DNA from: Chryseobacterium sp. IHB B 17019
Lineage (GTDB): Bacteria > Bacteroidota > Bacteroidia > Flavobacteriales > Weeksellaceae
DNA: 64,000 nt
Direction: 5' to 3'
Assembly (NCBI RefSeq): GCF_001456155.1
Contig: NZ_CP013293.1
Span: 3,844,001-3,908,000 of the forward strand
Shown: one piece after another, positions 1-8,810 of the stretch
Position numbering within the stretch: the first letter of the stretch is position 1
How the letters are laid out: every line of letters starts with the position of its first letter
Program-made: the position numbers and the translations under genes
Notes under the pieces: model-generated
Seen by the model: the letters and a program-made list of their open reading frames with translations, nothing else
What the model was told of the DNA's origin: nothing
Database searches by the model: none

Positions 1-1
1 T

Positions 2-994
2 ACCCAAAATACAACTTTAGTTGGGCACAATATAGATTTTGATTACAGGATGCTTCGCCAGTCTTTCCAAAGGCTTGGCTATGATTTTAAAATCAACACG
101 TTAGATACAATTCCGTTAGCGAAAAAACTGATTCCTGATGAAGTAAGCTATTCCCTCGGTAAATTGGTAAAATCGCTTGGAATTCCTTTAACAAATCATC
201 ACAGGGCTGAAGGTGATGCGCGGGCGACTTTAGAATTATTTAAGCTTTTAGTTTCTAAGGATACTGAAAACGAAATCATTCAAAAACAGCATGACGAGAC
301 GAATGCGAAGACTTATATCAACAAAATCAAAGTCTTGACGCAGGATCTTCCGAACGAAAAAGGCTTCGTTTATTTCCAGAATGAGGAAGGTAAAATCATT
401 TTTACGGATCATGTTCAGGATATTAATAAGTTTTCTAAGAAAATTTTTAATTCCAAATCAAAAAAATGGGAGCCGGTTCAGAAAAATGTCGAACAGATCA
501 ATTTTGAGCTTACCGGAACGGATATTATCGCCAAACTGATTTTAAATTCGAAAGGGATCAAGAAAAGGGAAATGTTGCCGTTCGGGCTATATTATAGGAA
601 TAATAAATACGTTGTTGAAAAAAATAAGCTGAACAAAGCAGAGAAGCCAATTTTGAAATTCAGGTCCTTTACACAGGGTTCAAAAGCAATTCAATTCATC
701 GGAAAGATTGAAGAATACAACGATATTGAATTCTTTAAAAAGAAAATCGAGTTTAAAAAAAGAAACGAGCTTTGGCTGGGACAGGGAAGAAAATTGGGTG
801 AAAAACTATTTTTAATTGTTGAAAACGGTAAAGTAATTTCTTATGGTTTTTACGAGCTTTTCACACAAATTCAGACGTTAAGTAAACTTTCCAAATTGAA
901 AATAGATCTGCTTTTTCAATCCACAGACCTTAATAATGAATTGCAGCTGGCTTTACTCCGCGGCGATTTTGAAACATTACCATTACCAAAATAA
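2..994 (+). CDS. DnaQ-like 3'-5' exonuclease fused to a GIY-YIG-like domain (5' end outside window)
   Basis: The reading frame is open from base 2, so the ATG at 50 is internal and the true start lies upstream of the window. The first visible residues contain an Exo II-type motif (VGHNIDFDY) and, near base 205, the Exo III motif HRAEGDA of DEDDh exonucleases related to DNA polymerase III epsilon. After about base 340 the protein resembles the UvrC/Cho N-terminal GIY-YIG region: LPNEKGFVYF, then KIIFTDH where YIG/YVG would be expected, then ELTGTDIIAKLIL like the UvrC ELTGSELIALLLE stretch. The nuclease signature residues look degenerate. Such exonuclease-GIY-YIG fusions are a known architecture, probably acting in DNA repair. 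Exo I is not visible. Confidence 0.85.
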   Translation, partial: TQNTTLVGHNIDFDYRMLRQSFQRLGYDFKINTLDTIPLAKKLIPDEVSYSLGKLVKSLGIPLTNHHRAEGDARATLELFKLLVSKDTENEIIQKQHDETNAKTYINKIKVLTQDLPNEKGFVYFQNEEGKIIFTDHVQDINKFSKKIFNSKSKKWEPVQKNVEQINFELTGTDIIAKLILNSKGIKKREMLPFGLYYRNNKYVVEKNKLNKAEKPILKFRSFTQGSKAIQFIGKIEEYNDIEFFKKKIEFKKRNELWLGQGRKLGEKLFLIVENGKVISYGFYELFTQIQTLSKLSKLKIDLLFQSTDLNNELQLALLRGDFETLPLPK

Positions 995-1208
995 CTGTAA
1001 TTTTTTGTAGTTGTTAAAACGAAAAGGTTATTTCCCTTTCTGCTACTGTGTTTAATGCTCTAAACTGTTGATTGGGTATTTGGGATTCTTAAAATTTACA
1101 AAATAAAACACTGATAAATTGTCTTGAAAAAGTTTTTTATCCTGTAAATGTAAAATTATAGGAATAATATTCTATCTGCTTGGTTCTAAATTATAAACAT
1201 TTCTAACT

Positions 1209-1216
1209 ACCTTTGC
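1209..1216 (+). promoter_or_regulatory. Candidate -7 box (TACCTTTG) upstream of lysA
   Basis: TACCTTTG matches the Bacteroidetes -7 consensus TAnnTTTG and sits 35 bp before the lysA ATG. The closest upstream TTG (1180-1182) is 26 bp away, longer than the usual 17-23, so only the -7 element is convincing. Confidence 0.4.
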
Positions 1217-1251
1217 ATTCTTAAACAAAAGAAGTTTTTACTTATTTAATT

Positions 1252-2451
1252 ATGAATTCAAAAGAATTATTAAAGATTGCCAATGAGTTTGGCACACCGG
1301 TGTACGTTTACGATGCAGAATCTATCAAAGTTCAATACGAAAAGCTTACATCTTCTTTTTTAAAACACACAAAGTTCTTCTATGCTGCAAAGGCGTTGAC
1401 CAACATCAACATCCTTAAGTATGTCAAGAACCTGGGTGCTTCTTTGGATTGTGTATCTATTAATGAAGTAAAACTTGGTTTAAAAGCAGGATTTCCGAAA
1501 GAAAAAATACTATTCACTCCCAATTGTGTTGATTTAGCCGAGATAGAGGAAGCAATGATGTTCGGGGTGCATATCAATATTGATAATATTTCTATTCTTG
1601 AGCAATTCGGGAATAAATATGGGAATACCTATCCGATCTTGGTAAGAATCAACCCGCATATTTTTGCCGGCGGGAATTATAAAATCTCAACAGGTCATAT
1701 TGATAGCAAATTCGGTATTTCCATCCATCAGGTTCGTCACATCGAGAGAGTGATGAAAAGCACAAACCTTAATGTAGAAGGGCTTCACATGCATACAGGA
1801 AGTGAGATCAAAGATCCGGAAGTTTTTTTACAGGCTTTGGATATCATGCTGGAACTTTCTGAACATTTCCCTAATTTAAAATATTTGGATATGGGAAGTG
1901 GCTTCAAAATCCCTTATCAGGACAGTGAAGAAGAAACGGATGTAAAAACGCTGGGTAAAAAAGTAGAGAAAGTAATTTCCGAGTTTTCAAAATCAACAGG
2001 AAAGAAGTTTGAGCTTTGGTTTGAGCCTGGAAAGTTTTTGGTTGGAAAAAGCGGTTATTTATTAGTTAAAGCTAATGTAATTAAGCAAACGACAGCAACG
2101 GTTTTCGTAGGCGTTAATTCAGGATTCAACCATTTGATCCGTCCGATGTTCTACGATTCTTACCATGTTATCGAGAATTTATCTAATCCAAAGGGGGCGG
2201 AAAGAATTTATACGGTAGTAGGAAATATTTGTGAAACAGATACTTTCGCATGGGACAGAAAACTGAATGAAGTAAGAGAAGGCGATATTTTGGCGTTCCA
2301 TAATGCCGGAGCTTACGGTTTTGAGATGAGTTCTAATTTTAATTCAAGATTAAAGCCTGCCGAAGTATTATTCCTTGATGGAAAAGCTCATCTGATCAGA
2401 AAAAGAGACGAATTTGAGGATTTGCTGAGAAATCAGATTGAAATTTTATAA
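1252..2451 (+). CDS. lysA: Diaminopimelate decarboxylase
   Basis: PLP-dependent enzyme that decarboxylates meso-diaminopimelate to L-lysine, the last step of the DAP lysine pathway, in the cytoplasm. The 399-aa protein is a fold-type III decarboxylase: the PLP lysine is K47 in FYAAKALTN, the phosphate/substrate region includes HMHTGSEI and EPGKFLVG, and the second-subunit catalytic cysteine lies in NICETDTF. The start ATG follows a TACCTTTG -7 box. It is monocistronic: a strong hairpin terminator follows 20 bp after the stop. Length and motifs are normal for the family. Confidence 0.95.
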   Translation: MNSKELLKIANEFGTPVYVYDAESIKVQYEKLTSSFLKHTKFFYAAKALTNINILKYVKNLGASLDCVSINEVKLGLKAGFPKEKILFTPNCVDLAEIEEAMMFGVHINIDNISILEQFGNKYGNTYPILVRINPHIFAGGNYKISTGHIDSKFGISIHQVRHIERVMKSTNLNVEGLHMHTGSEIKDPEVFLQALDIMLELSEHFPNLKYLDMGSGFKIPYQDSEEETDVKTLGKKVEKVISEFSKSTGKKFELWFEPGKFLVGKSGYLLVKANVIKQTTATVFVGVNSGFNHLIRPMFYDSYHVIENLSNPKGAERIYTVVGNICETDTFAWDRKLNEVREGDILAFHNAGAYGFEMSSNFNSRLKPAEVLFLDGKAHLIRKRDEFEDLLRNQIEIL

Positions 2452-2470
2452 TCAAAATGAAAATATTTAG

Positions 2471-2510
2471 AAAGAAACTTCGCCCAATAGCGAGGTTTCT
2501 TTGTTTTTTG
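2471..2510 (+). terminator. Rho-independent terminator after lysA
   Basis: AAAGAAACTTCGC (2471-2483) pairs with GCGAGGTTTCTTT (2490-2502), 13 bp with one G-U, around a CCAATA loop, followed by a T-rich tail to 2509. Confidence 0.85.
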
Positions 2511-2548
2511 GTTGTAATTTTGTGTTGTTAATCGATAATAATAAGATC

Positions 2549-3034
2549 ATGAAATCACTGGTGCTATTTCTGGGACTTTTCATTTCAAATGTTGCCTTTG
2601 CACAGTTCGATGTTGAGGAAAGGGATGATAATATGATTACGGAAAACAACAAAAATATTTTAAAAATAGATATTAAAGAACCTCTATTTCAGATCGCTGT
2701 AAAAAACTGCGATGATTTCAAGGCAGCAGGTTTCGAAGGCGGAATTCCGGCGTACAAAGAAATGTTGAGAAGATATATGTATGATTATCTTAACTCAGAA
2801 TTTTATGTTTTGAACGGAGATTTTACATTTACCATGACTGTAAATCAAACCGGGAAAGTCACCAACATAGAAGGTTCCCCGAAAGTAGCCAACAGTAAAG
2901 TTTTCTTTGATGATATGAAATATGTGGTAAGAAGAATCAAAAAAAACTGGATTCCGGCGACCTGTAATGGACAACCGGTAACTTCAAAAATTAAAATAAA
3001 AATGAATTTGTCGTCGATTGCGACGGATGTGTAA
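2549..3034 (+). CDS. Exported protein with TonB C-terminal-like domain
   Basis: Predicted periplasmic protein of 161 aa. The start chosen is ATG 2549, which gives a clean signal peptide (MKSLVLFLGLFISNVAFA, cleavage before QFDV); a longer frame begins with TTG inside the lysA terminator and is rejected. The mature part, with FTFTMTVNQTGKVTNIEGSP followed by KVFFDDMKYVVRRIKKNWIPA, resembles the C-terminal beta-alpha-beta domain of energy-transducing TonB proteins (DGKV...V.R....PW.PA pattern). There is no N-terminal Pro-rich TonB stalk, so it probably does not transduce energy; the function is unknown. It lies alone between lysA and miaB. Confidence 0.7.
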   Translation: MKSLVLFLGLFISNVAFAQFDVEERDDNMITENNKNILKIDIKEPLFQIAVKNCDDFKAAGFEGGIPAYKEMLRRYMYDYLNSEFYVLNGDFTFTMTVNQTGKVTNIEGSPKVANSKVFFDDMKYVVRRIKKNWIPATCNGQPVTSKIKIKMNLSSIATDV

Positions 3035-3199
3035 AATAATACTTAATGGCTTGGATCGGAATGTGATAAACTCCTGCCATTCTGTCACAATATTTTGTAT
3101 CTTTGCAAATTCAATGAGTTCAGAGTTTAATGAGATAAGTTAAAATTGCATGGCAATAGGCTTTACATCTCAAACTTTAAACCTTAAACAGAGACTATC

Positions 3200-4633
3200 G
3201 TGCAAGAAAAATATATAGACGAAACAAAACAGGGTGAAGCTTTTGCAATCGCTGAAAAAGATGGAAACTCTAAGAAATTATTCTTGGAGAGCTACGGCTG
3301 TCAGATGAATTTCTCTGATTCTGAAATCGTTGCGTCAATCCTTAATGAACAGGGATACAATACAACCCTTAAAGTAGAAGAAGCAGACCTTATCCTTCTT
3401 AATACATGCTCAATTCGTGAAAAAGCTGAGCAGACGGTGAGAATGCGTCTTTCTCAGTTTAAAAATCTGAAGAAAGAAAAACCCAACATGACCGTCGGTG
3501 TTCTTGGTTGTATGGCTGAGAGGCTGAAAACCAAGTTCTTGGAAGAAGAGCAATTGGTTGACCTTGTGGTTGGTCCGGATGCGTACAGAGATTTACCAAA
3601 CCTTTTAAAAGAAACCGAAGACGGAAGAGATGCCATCAACGTAATTCTTTCAAAAGAAGAGACTTACGCGGATATCAATCCTGTTCGTTTGGGCGGAAAT
3701 GGTGTTACGGCTTACGTTACCATTACAAGAGGTTGTGATAATATGTGTACATTCTGCGTGGTTCCTTTTACGAGAGGAAGAGAAAGAAGCCGTGATCCGC
3801 ATTCGATTTTGGAAGAATGTAAAGGCCTTTGGGAAAGTGGATATAAAGAAATTACCCTTTTAGGACAGAACGTAGACTCTTACCTTTGGTATGGTGGCGG
3901 TCCTAAAAAAGATTTCGCAAAAGCATCGGAAATGCAGAAAGCTACGGCTGTTGATTTTGCACATTTACTTGATTTAGTGGCTAAAGCAGTTCCTGAAATG
4001 AGAATCAGGTTCTCTACTTCCAATCCTCAGGATATGAGTCTGGATGTGTTCAAAATGATGGCGAAGCACGACAATATCTGCAAATATGTTCACCTTCCGG
4101 TTCAAAGTGGAAGCAATAAAATGCTGGAAGCCATGAACAGACAACATACTCGCGAAGAATATTTAGATTTAATTAAAAAGGCGAAAGAAATTGTTCCGGA
4201 CATTTCTTTTTCTCAGGATATGATCATCGGTTTCTGCAACGAAACGGAAGAAGATCACCAAGATACATTAAGTTTGATGCGAGAAGTTGAATACGACTAT
4301 GGTTATATGTTCGCTTATTCAGAAAGACCCGGAACTCCGGCTCACAAGAAGATGGAAGACAATATTCCGGCTGATGTGAAACAGAGACGTTTGGCGGAAG
4401 TGATTGCTTTACAGGGCGAATTATCCAGAAAAAGAATGAAATCTTATGTAGGAAGAGTTCACCAGATTTTAATTGAGGGAACTTCCAAAAAGAACGAAAA
4501 CCAATGGAAAGGAAGAAATTCTCAGAACGCAGTTTGTGTTTTTGATAAACTGGACGGACAAAAAATTGGTGACATTGTGGACGTTTTTGTATTCGACAAT
4601 ACACAGGGCACGCTTTTAGGGGAAACAGTATAG
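3200..4633 (+). CDS. miaB: tRNA-2-methylthio-N6-dimethylallyladenosine synthase
   Basis: Radical-SAM methylthiotransferase that adds a methylthio group to C2 of i6A37 in tRNAs reading UNN codons. The 477-aa protein has the N-terminal UPF0004 domain with three cluster cysteines ([22 protein letters not shown]), the radical-SAM CxxxCxxC at C179-C183-C186 ([10 protein letters not shown], followed by [11 protein letters not shown], typical of MiaB), and a C-terminal TRAM domain ([10 protein letters not shown]). The start is GTG at 3200; no better ATG lies nearby. A TATCTTTG -7-like box is at 3098-3105, with only a weak -33 match (CTG). Monocistronic. Confidence 0.95.
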   Translation: MQEKYIDETKQGEAFAIAEKDGNSKKLFLESYGCQMNFSDSEIVASILNEQGYNTTLKVEEADLILLNTCSIREKAEQTVRMRLSQFKNLKKEKPNMTVGVLGCMAERLKTKFLEEEQLVDLVVGPDAYRDLPNLLKETEDGRDAINVILSKEETYADINPVRLGGNGVTAYVTITRGCDNMCTFCVVPFTRGRERSRDPHSILEECKGLWESGYKEITLLGQNVDSYLWYGGGPKKDFAKASEMQKATAVDFAHLLDLVAKAVPEMRIRFSTSNPQDMSLDVFKMMAKHDNICKYVHLPVQSGSNKMLEAMNRQHTREEYLDLIKKAKEIVPDISFSQDMIIGFCNETEEDHQDTLSLMREVEYDYGYMFAYSERPGTPAHKKMEDNIPADVKQRRLAEVIALQGELSRKRMKSYVGRVHQILIEGTSKKNENQWKGRNSQNAVCVFDKLDGQKIGDIVDVFVFDNTQGTLLGETV

Positions 4634-4657
4634 AATTTAAAGTTAGTTCTTATAATA

Positions 4658-5779
4658 ATGAACAATCTGCAATCACAACAACTTTTACAGAATATTTCTG
4701 CATTATTGGATAATGCCAGGAAAAAAGTTGTGGTTGCTGTGAATCAAACCATGGTTCTCACTTATTATGAGATTGGGAGGATGATTGTAGAAGATGAACA
4801 AAACGGCGAAAATCGGGCTGAATATGGTAAGACTGTCCTTAAAGATTTATCTCTACATCTTACGAAGAGATTTGGTAAAGGATTTTCTGTGTCAAACCTT
4901 AAACAAATCAGACAATTTTATTTGATTTATTCAAAAGGACAAACACTGTCTGTCTTTTTACATGATGCTGATAATGAGTATGTTGAAAAAAGACAAACAC
5001 TGTCTGGCGAATCGGAAACAACCTTAGAAAAATTAATAAATCAGGGGCAAATTCATCAGAATTCTATAAAATTTAAACTTTCCTGGTCTCATTACCTTAA
5101 ATTAATGAGAATAAAAGATGCTAAAGAAAGAAGATTCTACGAAATAGAAAGCTATAAAAATAATTGGAGTTTAAGAGAATTACAAAGACAATACGATTCA
5201 GCTTTATATACAAGATTATCTTTAAGTAAAAATAAAGAAGAAATCCTTCAGCTTTCGGAAAAGGGGCAAATTGTAGAAAAACCAAAAGACCTTATTAAAG
5301 ATCCTTATATTCTGGAATTCCTTGGTTTATCTGAAAAGCCGGATTATTCTGAAAATGAACTGGAATCCGAACTAATTGATAAATTAGAACACTTTCTTTT
5401 GGAGCTTGGAACAGGCTTTACATTTGTTGCAAGACAAGACAGAATAACATTCGATGAAAAACATTTTAAAATAGATCTTGTTTTTTATAATAGAATTTTG
5501 AAATGTTTCGTTTTGATAGATTTAAAAATTGGTGAGCTAAAGCATCAGGATATAGGGCAAATGCAGATGTACGTAAATTATTTCGATAGAGAAAAAAGAC
5601 TTGAAGGTGAAAATAAAACCATAGGAATTATTCTTTGTCAGGATAAAAGCGAAGCCTTGGTTCAATATACTTTGCCGGAAGATAATTCGCAGTTTTTTGC
5701 AAGTAAATACCTTACGGTTTTGCCTACTAAAGAAGATTTTATTAACATTTTAAACTCAGACAATGGAAAAATTTCATAA
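4658..5779 (+). CDS. DUF1016 (YhcG-type) PD-(D/E)XK nuclease family protein
   Basis: Predicted nuclease of 373 aa. The N-terminal half matches DUF1016_N (VVVAVNQTMVLTYYEIGRMI, then FGKGFSVSNLKQIRQFY), and the C-terminal half the YhcG-type PD-(D/E)XK domain: D273 in FKIDLVFYNR, then D288-L-K290 in VLIDLKIGEL, then GQMQMYVNYFD. Catalytic acidic residues and lysine are intact. Family members occur widely in accessory genome parts, sometimes near restriction or defence genes, but the substrate is unknown. A 15-bp repeat (4938-4952 and 4992-5006) gives a duplicated QTLS peptide in the linker. Its stop overlaps the next gene by 17 bp. It sits between housekeeping genes with no other defence gene beside it. 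Confidence 0.85.
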   Translation: MNNLQSQQLLQNISALLDNARKKVVVAVNQTMVLTYYEIGRMIVEDEQNGENRAEYGKTVLKDLSLHLTKRFGKGFSVSNLKQIRQFYLIYSKGQTLSVFLHDADNEYVEKRQTLSGESETTLEKLINQGQIHQNSIKFKLSWSHYLKLMRIKDAKERRFYEIESYKNNWSLRELQRQYDSALYTRLSLSKNKEEILQLSEKGQIVEKPKDLIKDPYILEFLGLSEKPDYSENELESELIDKLEHFLLELGTGFTFVARQDRITFDEKHFKIDLVFYNRILKCFVLIDLKIGELKHQDIGQMQMYVNYFDREKRLEGENKTIGIILCQDKSEALVQYTLPEDNSQFFASKYLTVLPTKEDFINILNSDNGKIS

Positions 5780-6194
5780 ATATTGCCTAAGTGTATTGTT
5801 GGTAATAATCTGTAGTAATATTTCGGCACAGATTACTAATGGGTCTATTGAAAGTGATGATTGCAGGCAGTTATACGAAATTTACCATCAGTTTTTAAAA
5901 TCTCAGGGTTGTGAAGCTTCACAAAGATTTTGTACAAAGGAAAAAGAGGGAATTCATTTTGCCATTCATCATAAGCAAAATGCCATTGATCTTATTGGAA
6001 AATTTTTCTCCAAAAAGCAAAACTATTCCCATAAAAATACAGGACGAACAGTTTTTTCTGAAAAAGAAAAACATGATCAGCTCCTGAAAAATTTCGAAAA
6101 AAACGGTGAAGAAAACTTCTTTGCCGGAATCTTATATTTTAAAAGTAAAGTTTCAAAGATTAGAAATAAGGATTATTTAGATGTAATTAGTTAA
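5763..6194 (+). CDS. Small secreted protein of unknown function
   Basis: A 143-aa protein with an N-terminal signal peptide (hydrophobic LSVLLVIICSNISA, cleavage near AQIT). The mature part has three cysteines (DDCRQ, QGCEA, RFCTK) and a Lys-rich C-terminal half. I recognise no family. The ATG lies inside the end of the DUF1016 gene (17-bp overlap in another frame), which suggests translational coupling and co-transcription, although a secreted product is an odd partner for a cytoplasmic nuclease. It ends 85 bp before the sigma-54 activator gene. Confidence 0.6.
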   Translation: MEKFHKYCLSVLLVIICSNISAQITNGSIESDDCRQLYEIYHQFLKSQGCEASQRFCTKEKEGIHFAIHHKQNAIDLIGKFFSKKQNYSHKNTGRTVFSEKEKHDQLLKNFEKNGEENFFAGILYFKSKVSKIRNKDYLDVIS

Positions 6195-6279
6195 AGTGTA
6201 AACAATATTTCAAACTAATTAACAGATCTACAATACATTAATGTAGGTTGAATTTTAAATCAATAATCTAAATTAACTT

Positions 6280-7569
6280 ATGAGTATCGAGTTACAAAAT
6301 ATAAAAAACCGTTTCGGAATTATCGGGAATTTTCCGGCTTTAAACCGTGCTTTGGAAAAAGCAATTCAAGTGGCGCCTACAGACATTTCTGTCCTTGTGA
6401 TAGGAGAAAGTGGTGTTGGTAAAGAATTTATCCCGAAAATTATTCATTCAGAATCAAAAAGAAAACATCAGCCATACATCGTTGTGAACTGTGGAGCCAT
6501 TCCGGAAGGAACTATTGACTCTGAACTTTTCGGGCACGAAAAAGGCGCGTTTACAGGAGCTACAGCTACCAGAAAAGGGTATTTTGAAGTGGCAGACGGA
6601 GGGACAATTTTTCTTGATGAGGTTGGGGAATTACCTTTGCAGACGCAGGTTCGACTGTTGAGAGTGCTGGAAAGCGGTGAATTCATGAAAGTGGGTTCTT
6701 CCCAGGTTCAAAAAACAAATGTGAGAATCGTTGCCGCAACGAATGTCAATATGATGAAGGCCATTCATGACGGGAGATTTCGGGAAGACTTATTTTATCG
6801 TTTGAATACGGTGCAGATTGACATGCCTCCTTTGAGAGAAAGAAAAGGAGATATACACCTGCTATTCAGAAAGTTTGCGATCGATTTTGCTGAAAAATAC
6901 AGAATGCCGGAGCTGGAATTAGAACCAAGTGCCGTTCATTATATTGAAAATTATGCTTTTCCAGGAAACATTCGTCAGCTCAGAAATTTGGTTGAGCAAA
7001 TGACCGTTGTGGAAAGAAACAGACATGTTACGGTAGAAAAGCTGTCAGAATATATTCCGATGGATGCCCATCTTCCCATGGTTGTTAATACGCCCAATTC
7101 TCAGAAGCAAACTGATTTCAGCAGCGAAAGAGAAATTATGTATAAAATTCTCTTTGACATGCGGAACGATATTAATGATTTAAAATCCTTAACTTCGGAA
7201 TTGATAAAGAACCGCGGAACTTCTGACCTGAGCAATCATGAAAAAAACCTGATCAACAGAATATATACTCCTGAAACACAGCAGAATGTAGCGCCAAACT
7301 CTTTATTGTATTTTGAAAATAAAAATGATTCACCTGTAGTCCAAAATCCGACGATCATTTCAAATCAGGAAGAAAGCTATGAGGATATTGAAGATATTGA
7401 AATTGAAGAAAACAAACCGGAATCCTTGTCGCTTCAGAATAACGAAAAAGATTTGATAATCAAAGCGTTGGAAAAGCATAAAGGAAGAAGAAACAAAGCT
7501 GCTGATGAACTGGGAATCTCACAAAGAACTTTATACAGAAAAATAAAACAATATAACCTAGAAGAATAA
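6280..7569 (+). CDS. Sigma-54-dependent transcriptional activator without receiver domain
   Basis: Bacterial enhancer-binding AAA+ ATPase that remodels RNA polymerase-sigma54. In the 429-aa protein the AAA+ domain starts almost at the N-terminus: Walker A GESGVGKE (42-49), the sigma54-contact GAFTGA loop (89-94), Walker B IFLDE (110-114), then RLLRVLE and FREDLFYRL motifs. A linker of about 120 aa leads to a C-terminal Fis-type helix-turn-helix (KHKGRRNKAADELGISQRTL). There is no N-terminal response-regulator, GAF or PAS domain, so activity must be controlled by abundance, a partner or constitutively. It is first in a run with the membrane protein and lptE; only 6 bp separate it from the next gene. 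Confidence 0.92.
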   Translation: MSIELQNIKNRFGIIGNFPALNRALEKAIQVAPTDISVLVIGESGVGKEFIPKIIHSESKRKHQPYIVVNCGAIPEGTIDSELFGHEKGAFTGATATRKGYFEVADGGTIFLDEVGELPLQTQVRLLRVLESGEFMKVGSSQVQKTNVRIVAATNVNMMKAIHDGRFREDLFYRLNTVQIDMPPLRERKGDIHLLFRKFAIDFAEKYRMPELELEPSAVHYIENYAFPGNIRQLRNLVEQMTVVERNRHVTVEKLSEYIPMDAHLPMVVNTPNSQKQTDFSSEREIMYKILFDMRNDINDLKSLTSELIKNRGTSDLSNHEKNLINRIYTPETQQNVAPNSLLYFENKNDSPVVQNPTIISNQEESYEDIEDIEIEENKPESLSLQNNEKDLIIKALEKHKGRRNKAADELGISQRTLYRKIKQYNLEE

Positions 7570-7575
7570 AAAATT

Positions 7576-8268
7576 ATGATGCAAATCAACGCAAAGCCAG
7601 TCAATTTTAAATTAGGAGAATACATTAGCAAGGGCTATGAATTTTTAAAGAACAATTTCGGAGGCCTTTTTGGAGCATTTTTGCTTACCATTCTAATGTC
7701 AATTATCCCATTTTGCAGCTTTTTGGCCGTAGGAAACTTTTATAAATATTGCAGAGACTTACGAGCCGGCAAACAGGCAAGTGCGGGAGATATTTTCAAT
7801 TTTGATGACTTTATGCCATACTTCATTTTGCAGTTGATTCTTATCGGGGGAATTTTGCTGTTGTACATTCCTATGATCATTATGATGCCGATAATGGCTA
7901 ATAATAATGGGGAGCCATCCACAGCAATGATATTTTTTATCCCTTACATGATTATTTTATATATTGCACTTGTAATAGTTTGCTTAAAAGGGTTTTATAT
8001 GCCAGCAGTGATATCTTTGGGAGGTGTGAAGGATATTAAAACCGCCTGGAATATGTCTGTAACAATGGGGAAAGGTAATCTTTTGTCAATTTTCCTGTTT
8101 ACAATTGTGATAAGTATTCTTGCACAGTTGGGAATTTTGGCTTGTGGTATCGGGCTTTTATTTACTTTACCATTACTTTATACATCCCATTATTTTGCTT
8201 TTGAAGACGCAATGCAGCAGGTTACCTATGACGAAATAAAAGAAATCGGATCAAAAAATGAATTTTAA
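7576..8268 (+). CDS. Multi-pass membrane protein of unknown function
   Basis: A 230-aa integral membrane protein with about five to six hydrophobic segments (FGAFLLTILMSIIPF, YFILQLILIGGILLLYIPMIIMMP, IFFIPYMIILYIALVIV, LLSIFLFTIVISILAQL and GIGLLFTLPLLY). An amphipathic N-terminal YISKGYEFLKNNFGG resembles that of DUF4013/DUF975-type glycerophosphoryl-diester or sporulation-like membrane proteins. No catalytic motif is visible. It begins with MM (7576 or 7579). The end overlaps lptE by 11 bp, so it is translationally coupled to LPS assembly; a role in the envelope is inference from context. Confidence 0.7.
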   Translation: MMQINAKPVNFKLGEYISKGYEFLKNNFGGLFGAFLLTILMSIIPFCSFLAVGNFYKYCRDLRAGKQASAGDIFNFDDFMPYFILQLILIGGILLLYIPMIIMMPIMANNNGEPSTAMIFFIPYMIILYIALVIVCLKGFYMPAVISLGGVKDIKTAWNMSVTMGKGNLLSIFLFTIVISILAQLGILACGIGLLFTLPLLYTSHYFAFEDAMQQVTYDEIKEIGSKNEF

Positions 8269-8809
8269 AATTAAAAATAACAAAATCAATCGGCCAAAAT
8301 TTGCCTGGCTTTTACTTCTTTGCTTGGGAGTTCTCAACTCTTGCTACAGTTTTACCGGATCATCCCTTACGGATGAAAAAACAGTGCAGATCAACGAATT
8401 TCCAAATAATGCAGCGTTGGTGAATCCTACTTTGTCACAGCAGTTTTCTACCGATATTCAAAATCGTTTTCTACAAAGAACAACTTTAAAAGGGACAAAA
8501 GAAAACCCGGATATCCTCATTGAAGGAGAAATCACGGATTATTCCATCACACCAACAACAATCAGCTCTACAACAGTTCCCACAAATGCCGGTGGAACTA
8601 TTCAGGAGTCTCAAAACAAACTGACCATCACGGTGAAAGTACATTATGAAAATAAGCTTCATCCGGATTTCAGTTTTGACAGGACATATTCCGATGAGGC
8701 CGTTTTTAATAGTAATTTGTCACAGTCTGAGATCGAAACATCTCAGGTGAAAATTGCGACGGACAGAATTATTAATAAAATATTTAACGATATTGTAGCG
8801 AATTGGTAA
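8258..8809 (+). CDS. lptE: LptE family LPS-assembly lipoprotein
   Basis: Outer-membrane lipoprotein that plugs the LptD barrel and helps insert lipopolysaccharide. The 183-aa protein has a lipobox (LGVLNSC, Cys about residue 29) after a hydrophobic segment, then the Bacteroidetes LptE-like fold: KTVQINEFPNNA, LSQQFSTDIQNRFLQRT, PDILIEGEITDY, LTITVKVHYEN and a C-terminal ATDRIINKIFNDIVANW. It overlaps the membrane-protein gene upstream by 11 bp and is followed after 1 bp by the Glu/Lys-rich gene, indicating one operon. Confidence 0.85.
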   Translation: MNFKIKNNKINRPKFAWLLLLCLGVLNSCYSFTGSSLTDEKTVQINEFPNNAALVNPTLSQQFSTDIQNRFLQRTTLKGTKENPDILIEGEITDYSITPTTISSTTVPTNAGGTIQESQNKLTITVKVHYENKLHPDFSFDRTYSDEAVFNSNLSQSEIETSQVKIATDRIINKIFNDIVANW

Positions 8810-8810
8810 C

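Noticed and set aside
2501..2548. TTG-initiated extension of the TonB-like gene
   Set aside because: It begins inside the lysA terminator tail and would bury the signal peptide.
4224..4604. 126-codon minus-strand frame opposite miaB
   Set aside because: Antisense shadow of a conserved gene, without motifs or a ribosome-binding context.
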